Shown here piece by piece: positions 8,219 through 16,398 of a stretch of DNA of 64,000 bases; the first letter of the stretch is position 1, and each line of letters begins with the position of its first letter. Made by a program: the position numbers and the translations under genes. The notes below the pieces were generated by a model. That model did not search any database and was not told the DNA's origin. It was given only the letters and a program-made list of their open reading frames with translations. This DNA is from Pseudomonas brassicacearum subsp. neoaurantiaca (GTDB lineage Bacteria > Pseudomonadota > Gammaproteobacteria > Pseudomonadales > Pseudomonadaceae), in NCBI RefSeq assembly GCF_013608025.1, contig NZ_VDLV01000033.1, positions 1 through 64,000 of the forward strand, read 5' to 3'.

Positions 8219-9031
8219 TCAGATATGCAGGATATATTCGCGGACCAACTTGCTGCCGAAGTACGCCAGCATCAGCAGGCAGAACCCCGCCAGTGTCCAG
8301 CGAATCGCCTTGTGGCCACGCCAGCCGAGACGGTTGCGGCCCCACAACAGCACGCTGAACACCACCCACGCCAGGCACGCCAGCAGAGTCTTGTGCACCA
8401 GGTGCTGGGCGAACAGGTTCTCGACGAACAGCCAGCCGGAGATCAGCGACAGCGACAGCAGGGTCCAGCCGGCCCAGAGGAAACCGAACAACAGGCTTTC
8501 CATGGTTTGCAGCGGCGGGAAGTTGCGAATCAGTCCGGACGGATGCTTGTTTTTGAGCTGGTGGTCCTGCACCAGCAGCAACAGCGCCTGGAACACGGCG
8601 ATGGTGAACAGGCCGTAGGCGAGGATCGACAGCAGGATGTGGGCGAGGATGCCCGGCTCTTCGTCGATGATCTGCACCGTGCCCGACGGCGCGAACTGCG
8701 CCAGCAACACCGTCGCCAGTCCCAGCGGGAACAACAGCACCAGCAGGTTTTCCACTGGGATGCGCGAGCAGGCCAGCAGCGTCAGGGCAATCACCGCGAC
8801 GGCAATCAGGCTGGCGGCGTTGAAGAAGTCCAGGCCCAGGCCGATCGGCGTCATCAAGTGGGTAAAAAGGCTGGCCGCATGGCCGAGCACCGCCAGCACG
8901 CCAAGCGTGACCAGCAGGCGTTTGTTCGCCTTGGCGCCGGAGGCCAGGCGGGTGCCTTGATAGAGGGTCGCAGCGGCGTACAGGCAGGCGGCGGCGAGGG
9001 AAGCAAGCAAACTGGGTGACAAGGGGAGCAT
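8219..9031 (-). CDS. CcsA-like inner-membrane protein YpjD
   Basis: A 270-residue polytopic membrane protein of the cytochrome c assembly (CcsA/CcmC) superfamily, equivalent to E. coli YpjD. Eight hydrophobic segments are visible; HKTLLACLAWVVFSVLLWGR near the C-terminus is typical. I chose the ATG at 9031 (MLPLSPSLL), preceded by ACAGGA, rather than the distant GTG or ATG codons upstream. It is divergent from ffh across 196 nt and is followed at once by the CorC-like gene. Its function is not established; haem handling is only suggested by the superfamily. Confidence 0.85.
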   Translation of the reverse strand: MLPLSPSLLASLAAACLYAAATLYQGTRLASGAKANKRLLVTLGVLAVLGHAASLFTHLMTPIGLGLDFFNAASLIAVAVIALTLLACSRIPVENLLVLLFPLGLATVLLAQFAPSGTVQIIDEEPGILAHILLSILAYGLFTIAVFQALLLLVQDHQLKNKHPSGLIRNFPPLQTMESLLFGFLWAGWTLLSLSLISGWLFVENLFAQHLVHKTLLACLAWVVFSVLLWGRNRLGWRGHKAIRWTLAGFCLLMLAYFGSKLVREYILHI

Positions 9032-9127
9032 AAGTCCTGTTAGGCAAGCCCGAAAGGCGCTGAGTTTGGCATAGAACCCCCTCCACACGAAAGACCACTG
9101 CAAGGTGTACGCCGCACGCTTCTTCGC

Positions 9128-9133
9128 TATAAT
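9128..9133 (+). promoter_or_regulatory. -10 element of ffh promoter
   Basis: A perfect TATAAT about 95 nt before the ffh ATG, with no good -35 hexamer at 16-18 nt; likely a sigma-70 promoter. Confidence 0.5.
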
Positions 9134-9227
9134 CCGCGACCTGCCCACGCCGCAGGCTCGCCGAGCACATATTTCACGGTCTGGGCCGCCATTATCCCGG
9201 TCTCATCTGGGCCTGAAAGGATCGCGC

Positions 9228-10604
9228 ATGTTTGAAAACCTAACCGACCGTCTCTCGCAGACGCTGCGCCATGTCACCGGCAAGGCGAAACTGACCGAGG
9301 ACAACATCAAAGACACCCTGCGCGAAGTGCGCATGGCGTTGCTCGAAGCCGACGTCGCCCTGCCGGTGGTCAAGGACTTCGTCAATTCGGTGAAGGAACG
9401 CGCCGTCGGCACTGAAGTGTCGCGCAGCCTGACGCCGGGCCAGGCCTTCGTGAAGATCGTCCAGGCCGAGCTCGAAAGCCTGATGGGCGCCGCCAACGAA
9501 GACCTAAACCTGAGCGCCGTACCGCCAGCGGTCGTGCTGATGGCCGGTCTCCAGGGCGCGGGCAAGACCACCACTGCCGGCAAGCTGGCGCGCTTCCTTA
9601 AAGAGCGCAAGAAAAAGTCGGTGATGGTGGTGTCTGCGGACATCTACCGTCCGGCGGCGATCAAGCAGCTGGAAACCCTGGCCAACGACATCGGCGTGAC
9701 ATTCTTTCCGTCCGACCTGAGCCAGAAGCCGGTGGACATCGCCCAGGCGGCTATAAAGGAAGCGAAGCTGAAGTTCATCGACGTGGTTATCGTCGATACC
9801 GCCGGTCGCCTGCACATCGATGAAGAGATGATGGGCGAGATCAAGGCGCTGCATGCCGCGATCAATCCAGTGGAAACCCTGTTCGTCGTCGATGCCATGA
9901 CCGGCCAGGACGCCGCCAACACCGCCAAGGCGTTCGGTGATGCGCTGCCGCTCACCGGCGTGATCCTGACCAAGGTCGACGGCGACGCCCGTGGCGGTGC
10001 TGCGCTGTCGGTCCGCGCCATCACCGGCAAGCCGATCAAATTCATCGGCATGGGCGAGAAGAGCGAAGCGCTCGAACCGTTCCACCCCGAGCGTATCGCT
10101 TCGCGCATCCTCGGCATGGGCGACGTGCTCAGCCTGATCGAACAGGCGGAAGCGACCCTCGACAAGGACAAGGCCGACAAACTGGCCAAGAAACTGAAGA
10201 AGGGCAAGGGCTTCGACCTCGAGGACTTCCGCGATCAGTTGCAACAAATGAAGAACATGGGCGGCCTTGGCGGCCTCATGGACAAACTGCCGAACATCGG
10301 TGGCGTGAACCTGGCGCAGATGGGCAATGCCCAGGGCGCGGCTGAAAAACAGTTCAAGCAGATGGAAGCCATCATCAACTCCATGACCCCGGCCGAGCGC
10401 CGCGACCCTGAGCTGATCAGCGGTTCGCGCAAGCGCCGTATCGCCATGGGTTCCGGTACCCAGGTGCAGGACATCGGTCGCTTGATCAAGCAACACAAGC
10501 AGATGCAGAAGATGATGAAGAAATTCTCCGCCAAGGGCGGAATGGCCAAGATGATGCGCGGCATGGGCGGTATGTTGCCCGGCGGCGGCATGCCGAAAAT
10601 GTAA
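9228..10604 (+). CDS. ffh: signal recognition particle GTPase Ffh
   Basis: Ffh (SRP54) binds 4.5S RNA and signal sequences of nascent membrane proteins and delivers ribosomes to FtsY. The 458-residue protein has an N domain, a G domain with G1 GLQGAGKTTT (residues 107-116), G3 DTAGRLH and G4 TKVDGDARGG, and a methionine-rich M domain from about residue 330 (QQMKNMGGLGGLMDK, then many Met near the end, MMRGMGGMLPGGGMPKM). I chose the ATG at 9228 (MFENLTDRL), the family start, with GAAAGGA upstream; the open frame extends further 5-prime without support. Confidence 0.98.
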   Translation: MFENLTDRLSQTLRHVTGKAKLTEDNIKDTLREVRMALLEADVALPVVKDFVNSVKERAVGTEVSRSLTPGQAFVKIVQAELESLMGAANEDLNLSAVPPAVVLMAGLQGAGKTTTAGKLARFLKERKKKSVMVVSADIYRPAAIKQLETLANDIGVTFFPSDLSQKPVDIAQAAIKEAKLKFIDVVIVDTAGRLHIDEEMMGEIKALHAAINPVETLFVVDAMTGQDAANTAKAFGDALPLTGVILTKVDGDARGGAALSVRAITGKPIKFIGMGEKSEALEPFHPERIASRILGMGDVLSLIEQAEATLDKDKADKLAKKLKKGKGFDLEDFRDQLQQMKNMGGLGGLMDKLPNIGGVNLAQMGNAQGAAEKQFKQMEAIINSMTPAERRDPELISGSRKRRIAMGSGTQVQDIGRLIKQHKQMQKMMKKFSAKGGMAKMMRGMGGMLPGGGMPKM

Positions 10605-10755
10605 AGAATCTGCGCCGGCTGTCATGTCGGCGTTGCCCCGCACGGAAGCGGGGATCTCCAGCAAACCCGCACTATGCGGGAGCTGACCAGCCGGTTTTCA
10701 TGACGGCTTCATGGCAGATCTTGATTGCACGGCGCCAGGCGCCGGAAAAAGTCAT

Positions 10756-10783
10756 TTGCAAAAGTCCGGATATTCCTTAGAAT
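10756..10783 (+). promoter_or_regulatory. sigma-70 promoter of rpsP operon
   Basis: TTGCAA (10756-10761), 16 nt, TAGAAT (10778-10783), about 72 nt before the rpsP start. A reasonable match for the promoter of the S16-RimM-TrmD-L19 operon. Confidence 0.6.
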
Positions 10784-10855
10784 ATGCGGCCTTTCGGGCA
10801 CCTATGCCCGCTGTGCATTTAGATTTGCAGCACCGACTACAGGAACGATGTTCAC

Positions 10856-11107
10856 ATGCTAACAATCCGTCTTGCCCTTGGCGGCTCCAAAAAGCGCCCG
10901 TTTTACCACCTGACCGTAACCGACAGCCGCAACCCGCGTGACGGTTCCCACAAGGAACAGGTTGGTTTCTTCAACCCAGTTGCCCGTGGTCAGGAAGTTC
11001 GTCTGTCCGTGAACCAAGAGCGCGTAGCCTACTGGCTGAGCGTTGGTGCACAACCTTCTGAGCGCGTTGCTCAGTTGTTGAAGGAATCGGCTAAGGCCGC
11101 GGCCTGA
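10856..11107 (+). CDS. rpsP: 30S ribosomal protein S16
   Basis: An 83-residue S16 protein (MLTIRLALGGSKKRPFYHLTVTDSRNPRDG), which binds 16S rRNA in the 5-prime domain during 30S assembly. It is the first gene of the conserved rpsP-rimM-trmD-rplS operon. The start has GGAACG upstream and the length is normal for the family. RimM begins 5 nt after its stop. Confidence 0.98.
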   Translation: MLTIRLALGGSKKRPFYHLTVTDSRNPRDGSHKEQVGFFNPVARGQEVRLSVNQERVAYWLSVGAQPSERVAQLLKESAKAAA

Positions 11108-11112
11108 GCAAT

Positions 11113-11649
11113 ATGAACGCGACGCCAAAAGATGCCGGTGATTTGATCGTTGTCGGCAAGATCTACTCTGTACATGGCGTTCGCGGCGAAGTGAAGGTGT
11201 ATTCCTTTACTGATCCGATCAAGAACCTGTTGGACTACAAAACCTGGACGCTCAAGCGCGAAGGTAGCGTGAAACAGGTGGAGCTGGTCAGCGGACGCGG
11301 GAACGACAAGTTCCTGGTCGCAAAGCTCAAGGATCTCGATGATCGTGAAGAAGCACGTCTTCTGGCCGGTTATGAGATCTGCGTGCCGCGCAACCTGTTC
11401 CCTGAACTGACCGACGGCGAGTACTACTGGTACCAGCTGGTGGGTCTGAAGGTCATCGACCACCTCGGGCAATTGCTCGGGAAGATCGATCACCTGCTCG
11501 AGACCGGTTCGAACGATGTCATGGTGGTCAAGCCTTGCGTCGGCAGCCTGGATGATCGCGAACGCCTGTTGCCCTATACCGAGCAATGCGTGTTGGCAGT
11601 CGACCTTGAAGCAGGCGAGATGAAGGTGGAATGGGATGCGGATTTCTAA
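11113..11649 (+). CDS. rimM: 16S rRNA processing/maturation factor RimM
   Basis: RimM binds S19 and helps fold the 30S head. The 178-residue protein has the N-terminal beta-barrel (DLIVVGKIYSVHGVRGEVKVYSFTD, glycine-rich VHGVRGEVK) and a C-terminal PRC-barrel domain with the typical GEYYWYQLVGL. It is sandwiched between rpsP and trmD in the classic order. The start is the ATG 5 nt after the rpsP stop. Confidence 0.97.
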   Translation: MNATPKDAGDLIVVGKIYSVHGVRGEVKVYSFTDPIKNLLDYKTWTLKREGSVKQVELVSGRGNDKFLVAKLKDLDDREEARLLAGYEICVPRNLFPELTDGEYYWYQLVGLKVIDHLGQLLGKIDHLLETGSNDVMVVKPCVGSLDDRERLLPYTEQCVLAVDLEAGEMKVEWDADF

Positions 11650-11651
11650 AC

Positions 11652-12404
11652 GTGGCTAATTTGCGCGTTGAAGTCATCACGCTGTTTCCCGAGATGTTTT
11701 CCGCCATCAGCGAATACGGCATAACCAGCCGCGCGGTGAAACAGGAGCTGTTGCAGCTCACCTGTTGGAATCCGCGAGACTACACCACGGATCGGCATCA
11801 CACTGTGGACGATCGCCCGTTTGGCGGTGGTCCGGGCATGGTGATGAAGATCAAGCCCCTGGAAGATGCACTGGTTCAGGCCAGGGCGGCAGCCGGGGAG
11901 GGTGCGAAGGTAATCTACCTGTCGCCCCAAGGCCGTCAGCTGACTCAGTCGGCGGTACGCGAGCTGGCGAATTCGGATGCATTGATCCTGATTGCCGGCC
12001 GTTATGAAGGCATTGACGAGCGTTTCATTGAAGCTCATGTCGATGAAGAGTGGTCGATTGGCGACTATGTACTGTCTGGTGGCGAGCTGCCGGCGATGGT
12101 CCTGATCGATGCGGTTACACGACTGCTGCCTGGAGCTTTAGGGCATGCGGATTCCGCCGAGGAAGATTCCTTTACGGATGGTCTGCTGGATTGCCCGCAC
12201 TACACCCGACCGGAGGTGTATGCGGATCAGCGTGTTCCCGACGTGTTGCTAAGTGGCAACCACGCGCATATCCGGCGTTGGCGTTTACAGCAGTCCCTTG
12301 GTCGGACCTATGAACGACGCGCCGATCTTCTGGAAAGCCGCTCGCTTTCTGGAGAAGAGAAGAAGCTGCTCGAGGAATACATCCGCGAGCGGGACGATAG
12401 TTAA
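11652..12404 (+). CDS. trmD: tRNA (guanine37-N1)-methyltransferase TrmD
   Basis: TrmD puts the m1G37 methyl group on tRNAs reading CNN/GGG-type codons and prevents +1 slippage. The 250-residue SPOUT methyltransferase has RVEVITLFPEMF at the N-terminus and the knot region with LSPQGRQL, LIAGRYEGIDERF and YVLSGGELPAM. I chose the GTG at 11652 (MANLRVEVITLF), 2 nt after the rimM stop; an ATG at 11631 lies inside rimM and adds seven unconserved residues. Confidence 0.97.
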   Translation: MANLRVEVITLFPEMFSAISEYGITSRAVKQELLQLTCWNPRDYTTDRHHTVDDRPFGGGPGMVMKIKPLEDALVQARAAAGEGAKVIYLSPQGRQLTQSAVRELANSDALILIAGRYEGIDERFIEAHVDEEWSIGDYVLSGGELPAMVLIDAVTRLLPGALGHADSAEEDSFTDGLLDCPHYTRPEVYADQRVPDVLLSGNHAHIRRWRLQQSLGRTYERRADLLESRSLSGEEKKLLEEYIRERDDS

Positions 12405-12449
12405 CAACGTATCGATGGTAAGTCCGTTGACTTGCCTTAGGAGCACAGC

Positions 12450-12800
12450 ATGACTAACAAAATCATCCTTGCACTCGAAGCAGAGCAGATGACCAAAGAG
12501 ATCCCTACCTTTGCCCCGGGCGACACCATTGTCGTTCAGGTGAAAGTGAAGGAAGGCGACCGTGCGCGTCTGCAAGCGTTCGAAGGCGTTGTCATCGCCA
12601 AGCGTAACCGCGGCGTAAACAGTGCATTCACCGTTCGCAAAATCTCCAACGGTGTTGGCGTAGAGCGTACTTTCCAGACCTACAGCCCGCAAATCGACAG
12701 CATGGCTGTGAAGCGTCGCGGTGACGTGCGTAAAGCCAAGCTGTACTACCTGCGCGACCTGTCGGGTAAAGCAGCTCGCATCAAGGAAAAACTGGCTTAA
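12450..12800 (+). CDS. rplS: 50S ribosomal protein L19
   Basis: A 116-residue L19 (MTNKIILALEAEQMTKEIPTF), which sits at the 30S-50S interface. AGGAG lies 8 nt before the start. It closes the rpsP operon and is followed directly by a strong intrinsic terminator. Confidence 0.98.
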   Translation: MTNKIILALEAEQMTKEIPTFAPGDTIVVQVKVKEGDRARLQAFEGVVIAKRNRGVNSAFTVRKISNGVGVERTFQTYSPQIDSMAVKRRGDVRKAKLYYLRDLSGKAARIKEKLA

Positions 12801-12816
12801 GTCCAGCTTCCGATGC

Positions 12817-12845
12817 AAAAAAAGCAGCCTGCGGGCTGCTTTTTT
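12817..12845 (+). terminator. intrinsic terminator of the rpsP-rplS operon
   Basis: AAAAAAAGCAGCC TGCG GGCTGCTTTTTT: a 7-bp GC stem with A and T tracts on both sides, 17 nt after the rplS stop. Confidence 0.92.
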
Positions 12846-12932
12846 GTTGCCTGCGATTTGCGCTTTGAGCACCCTGCATAGCTTCATGTTCCCTTTCGAC
12901 GCCGTGTGTGCTCGTATCCTTCAAGAGTTTTT

Positions 12933-13829
12933 ATGCCCGCCATCGATCATCCGCTCATAGACCAGTTTCTCGACGCCCTGTGGCTGGAAAAGGGGCTGTC
13001 CGATAACACACGCGGCGCCTACCGCAGCGACCTCGCCCTGTTCAACGGCTGGTTGCAGGAAAAAAACCTGGAACTGGCCAACGCCGGCCGGGAGTTGATC
13101 CTTGATCATTTGGCGTGGCGCCTGGAGCAGAATTACAAACCGCGCTCCACCGCACGATTCCTCTCCGGGTTGCGTGGGTTTTATCGCTATTTGCTAAGGG
13201 AAAAGATGATCGCGGTGGACCCGACCTTGCGCGTGGAAATGCCGCAACTGGGACGTCCGCTGCCCAAATCCTTGTCGGAGGCGGACGTAGAGGCATTGCT
13301 GGCGGCCCCGGACCTCAGCGACCCCATCGGCCAGCGTGATCGGGCCATGCTGGAAGTTCTCTATGCCTGTGGCCTGCGTGTTACCGAGTTGATCAGCCTG
13401 ACGCTGGAGCAGGTCAACCTGCGCCAGGGTGTGCTGCGGGTGATGGGCAAGGGCAGCAAGGAGCGCCTGGTGCCGATGGGCGAGGAAGCGATCGTCTGGG
13501 TTGAGCGTTACATGCGCGACGCCCGTCATGATCTGCTGGGTGGGCGTCCCAGCGATGTGCTGTTTCCCAGCCTGCGCGGCGAGCAGATGACCCGCCAGAC
13601 CTTCTGGCACCGCATCAAGCACCAGGCCAAGGTGGCCGGTATCAACAAATCGCTTTCCCCGCACACCTTGCGGCATGCCTTCGCCACGCACCTGCTCAAT
13701 CACGGCGCCGATTTGCGGGTGGTGCAGATGCTGCTGGGGCACAGCGATTTATCCACAACTCAGATCTACACCCATGTGGCCCGGGCGCGGTTGCAGGACT
13801 TGCACGCCAAGCACCATCCCCGCGGCTGA
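12933..13829 (+). CDS. xerD: site-specific tyrosine recombinase XerD
   Basis: XerD works with XerC at dif to resolve chromosome dimers at division. The 298-residue protein has the core-binding SAM-like domain (residues about 1-90) and the catalytic domain with Arg149 (GLRVTEL), His244-x-x-Arg247 (HTLRH), His270 (LLGHSD) and nucleophile Tyr279 (TQIYTH). I start at the ATG at 12933 (MPAIDHPLIDQFLDALW), the family N-terminus. It precedes dsbC, as is common in Pseudomonas. Confidence 0.96.
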   Translation: MPAIDHPLIDQFLDALWLEKGLSDNTRGAYRSDLALFNGWLQEKNLELANAGRELILDHLAWRLEQNYKPRSTARFLSGLRGFYRYLLREKMIAVDPTLRVEMPQLGRPLPKSLSEADVEALLAAPDLSDPIGQRDRAMLEVLYACGLRVTELISLTLEQVNLRQGVLRVMGKGSKERLVPMGEEAIVWVERYMRDARHDLLGGRPSDVLFPSLRGEQMTRQTFWHRIKHQAKVAGINKSLSPHTLRHAFATHLLNHGADLRVVQMLLGHSDLSTTQIYTHVARARLQDLHAKHHPRG

Positions 13830-13857
13830 GCCTGCCGCGATGTTATCAATGCTGACG

Positions 13858-13953
13858 CTATCGCGAGCAAGCTCGCTCCCACAGGGATCCGTATTGGGCG
13901 CGCGATCCCGGCTGGCACCGATCAAAGTTCGGGAGCGAGCTTGCTCGCGATAG
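13858..13953. repeat. REPIN, family A
   Basis: Inverted family-A arms CTATCGCGAGCAAGCTCGC and GCGAGCTTGCTCGCGATAG, with about 50 nt between, downstream of xerD. The right arm has CGGGAGC in place of TGGGAGC. Confidence 0.9.
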
Positions 13954-14125
13954 CTGTGTGTCAGCCGCCATCAATTCTGTATGTGATACAAAACGTCGTG
14001 TGTCACCGGCATTCGGCCACGCCACCCTTATGTGGTAGGCTTTCCCGGTTTGCACGGTGGGCGGCTGGAACCCGAATCTGCGGGTCGGCGTTTCCTCGTC
14101 CCATTTGTTCGCCTCAGGAGTCCCC

Positions 14126-14857
14126 ATGCGTTTGATCCAGATGTTCACCGCCGCCGCCATTGCGCTGGCCAGTACCTTTGCCATCGCCGATGACGCGGCC
14201 GACCAGGCTATCCGCAAGAGCCTGGCCAACCTTGAGCTCGAAGTGCCGATCGAAGCCATTACCGCCAGCCCGATGTCCGGCCTGTATGAAGTCAAGCTAA
14301 AGGGCAGCCGCGTGCTGTATGCCAGCGCCGACGGCCAGTACATCGTCCAAGGCAACCTGTTCGCGCTCAAGGACGGCAAGCCGGTCAATCTGACCGAGAT
14401 CACCGAGCGCCAGGGCATCTCCAAGCTGATCAACGGCATCCCGGTTGCCGAGACCGTGGTCTACCCGGCAATCGGCGAGACCAAATCGCACATCACCGTA
14501 TTCACCGACACCACCTGCCCGTATTGCCACAAGCTGCACGCCGAAGTGCCGGAACTGAACAAGCGCGGCATCGAAGTGCGCTACGTGGCGTTCCCGCGCC
14601 AAGGCCTGGGTTCGCCGGGCGACGAGCAGTTGCAGGCGGTCTGGTGCTCCAAGGACAAGAAGGCGGCCATGGACAAGATGGTCGACGGCAAGGAAATCAA
14701 GGCCGCCAAGTGCGAGAACCCGGTTTCCAAGCAGTTCGCCCTCGGCCAGTCCATCGGCGTCAACGGCACGCCGGCTATCGTTCTGGCGGACGGCCAGGTG
14801 ATTCCGGGCTATCAGCCGGCGCCGCAAGTCGCCAAACTGGCCCTGAGCGCAAAATGA
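14126..14857 (+). CDS. dsbC: periplasmic disulfide isomerase DsbC
   Basis: DsbC reshuffles wrong disulfides in periplasmic proteins and is kept reduced by DsbD. The 243-residue precursor has a Sec signal (MRLIQMFTAAAIALASTFAIA, cleavage after about residue 21), an N-terminal dimerisation domain (about 22-90), and a thioredoxin fold with the CPYC active site at residues 131-134 and cis-Pro in GTPAIV. AGGAG precedes the ATG at 14126; the open frame upstream has no signal sequence and is not used. Confidence 0.95.
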   Translation: MRLIQMFTAAAIALASTFAIADDAADQAIRKSLANLELEVPIEAITASPMSGLYEVKLKGSRVLYASADGQYIVQGNLFALKDGKPVNLTEITERQGISKLINGIPVAETVVYPAIGETKSHITVFTDTTCPYCHKLHAEVPELNKRGIEVRYVAFPRQGLGSPGDEQLQAVWCSKDKKAAMDKMVDGKEIKAAKCENPVSKQFALGQSIGVNGTPAIVLADGQVIPGYQPAPQVAKLALSAK

Positions 14858-14949
14858 CCAGGGTCGATCCGCTTTTGAAGATCACGGCTCGGCGAAAACC
14901 TTCGTCGGGCCGTTAAACACAAAGTCGCGTTGCTGCGCGGCTGTATTTC

Positions 14950-14973
14950 ACGGCCGACCTTGCGTCGGCCGTT
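14950..14973 (+). terminator. hairpin between dsbC and hom
   Basis: ACGGCCGAC cttgc GTCGGCCGT followed by TT: a 9-bp GC-rich stem with only a short T run, 17 nt before the hom start. It may end dsbC transcripts or partly attenuate entry into hom. Confidence 0.5.
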
Positions 14974-14989
14974 TCATGGGGAGTCAAGA

Positions 14990-16294
14990 GTGAATCCGGT
15001 CAAAGTAGGCATCTGTGGGTTAGGTACCGTCGGTGGCGGCACCTTCAACGTACTTCAGCGCAACGCCGAGGAAATTGCTCGTCGTGCCGGGCGTGGAATC
15101 GAAGTGGCACAAATTGCCATGCGCACGCCAAAGCCTCAGTTCCAGACGACCGGTATTGCGATTACCAACGATGTCTTCGAAGTGGCCACGAACCCTGAGA
15201 TCGACATCGTGATAGAGCTGATGGGCGGCTATACCGTTGCCCGAGAGCTGGTACTCAAGGCCATCGAGAATGGCAAGCATGTGGTCACCGCGAACAAGGC
15301 GCTCATCGCCGTTCACGGTAATGAGATTTTCGCCAAGGCACGCGAGAAAGGCGTGATCGTGGCGTTCGAAGCCGCCGTGGCCGGGGGTATCCCGGTGATC
15401 AAGGCGATTCGCGAAGGCCTCTCGGCCAACCGCATCAACTGGGTTGCGGGGATCATCAACGGCACCGGCAACTTCATCCTCACCGAGATGCGCGAAAAAG
15501 GTCGCACCTTCGAGGATGTACTCACCGAAGCCCAGGCCCTGGGGTACGCCGAGGCCGATCCGACCTTCGACGTGGAAGGCATCGACGCGGCGCACAAGCT
15601 GACGATCCTGGCTTCCATCGCCTTTGGTATTCCGCTGCAGTTCGACAAGGCCTACACCGAAGGCATCACCAAGCTGACGACGGCCGACGTGAACTATGCT
15701 GAAGCCCTGGGCTACCGCATCAAGCACCTGGGCGTGGCGCGCAGCACTGCCAGTGGCATCGAATTGCGCGTACACCCGACGCTGATCCCAGCGGATCGCC
15801 TGATCGCCAACGTCAACGGCGTGATGAACGCGGTGATGGTCAATGGCGATGCTTCCGGCTCGACGCTGTTCTATGGCGCCGGTGCTGGCATGGAGCCAAC
15901 GGCGTCCTCGGTGATTGCCGACCTGGTGGATGTGGTTCGCGCCATGACCTCGGATCCGGAAAACCGTGTGCCGCATCTGGCCTTCCAGCCGGACTCGTTG
16001 TCGGCCCATCCGATTCTTCCGATCGACGCCTGCGAAAGTGCCTACTACTTGCGCATTCAGGCCAAGGACCATCCGGGTGTATTGGCCCAGGTGGCGAGCA
16101 TTCTTTCGGAGCGTGGCATCAACATCGAGTCGATCATGCAGAAGGAAGTCGAGGAACACGACGGCCTGGTGCCGATGATCCTGCTGACCCACCGTGTGGT
16201 CGAGCAGCGTATCAACGATGCGATTGCCGCGTTGGAAGCGCTGCAGGGCGTCGTTGGCCCAGTGGTCCGTATCCGTGTCGAACATTTGAACTAA
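14990..16294 (+). CDS. hom: homoserine dehydrogenase
   Basis: Reduces aspartate semialdehyde to homoserine, at the branch to threonine and methionine. The 434-residue enzyme has an N-terminal NAD(P)-binding fold (VKVGICGLGTVGGGT, residues 4-18), the catalytic part with AAVAGGIPVI and GIINGTGNFIL, and a C-terminal ACT domain from about residue 355 (YYLRIQAKDHPGVLAQVASIL) that senses threonine in relatives. I chose the GTG at 14990 (MNPVKVGIC), with GGGGAG 8 nt upstream. It is followed by thrC, the usual Pseudomonas pairing. Confidence 0.96.
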   Translation: MNPVKVGICGLGTVGGGTFNVLQRNAEEIARRAGRGIEVAQIAMRTPKPQFQTTGIAITNDVFEVATNPEIDIVIELMGGYTVARELVLKAIENGKHVVTANKALIAVHGNEIFAKAREKGVIVAFEAAVAGGIPVIKAIREGLSANRINWVAGIINGTGNFILTEMREKGRTFEDVLTEAQALGYAEADPTFDVEGIDAAHKLTILASIAFGIPLQFDKAYTEGITKLTTADVNYAEALGYRIKHLGVARSTASGIELRVHPTLIPADRLIANVNGVMNAVMVNGDASGSTLFYGAGAGMEPTASSVIADLVDVVRAMTSDPENRVPHLAFQPDSLSAHPILPIDACESAYYLRIQAKDHPGVLAQVASILSERGINIESIMQKEVEEHDGLVPMILLTHRVVEQRINDAIAALEALQGVVGPVVRIRVEHLN

Positions 16295-16296
16295 TA

Positions 16297-16385
16297 AAGC
16301 GGCAAGCCATAAGCTGCCAGCCGCAAGTAAAAGCCGAGCCGCTTTTTACTTGCCGCTTGTAGCTTGAGGCTTGAAGCTCAAACCG
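16297..16385. repeat. imperfect inverted repeat between hom and thrC
   Basis: AAGCGGCAAGCCATAAGCT and CCGCAAGTAAAA on the left face TTTTTACTTGCCGCTT and GTAGCTTGAGGCTTGAAGCT on the right, so the 90-nt gap can fold into a long hairpin. It does not match the other three repeat families in the window. Confidence 0.6.
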
Positions 16386-16398
16386 AAGGTTTGCCCCT

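Noticed and set aside
14930..16398. A threonine-type leader peptide or riboswitch before hom or thrC
   Set aside because: No run of Thr/Ile codons with alternative stems, and no recognised riboswitch core was seen; the hairpins look like a terminator and a repeat.
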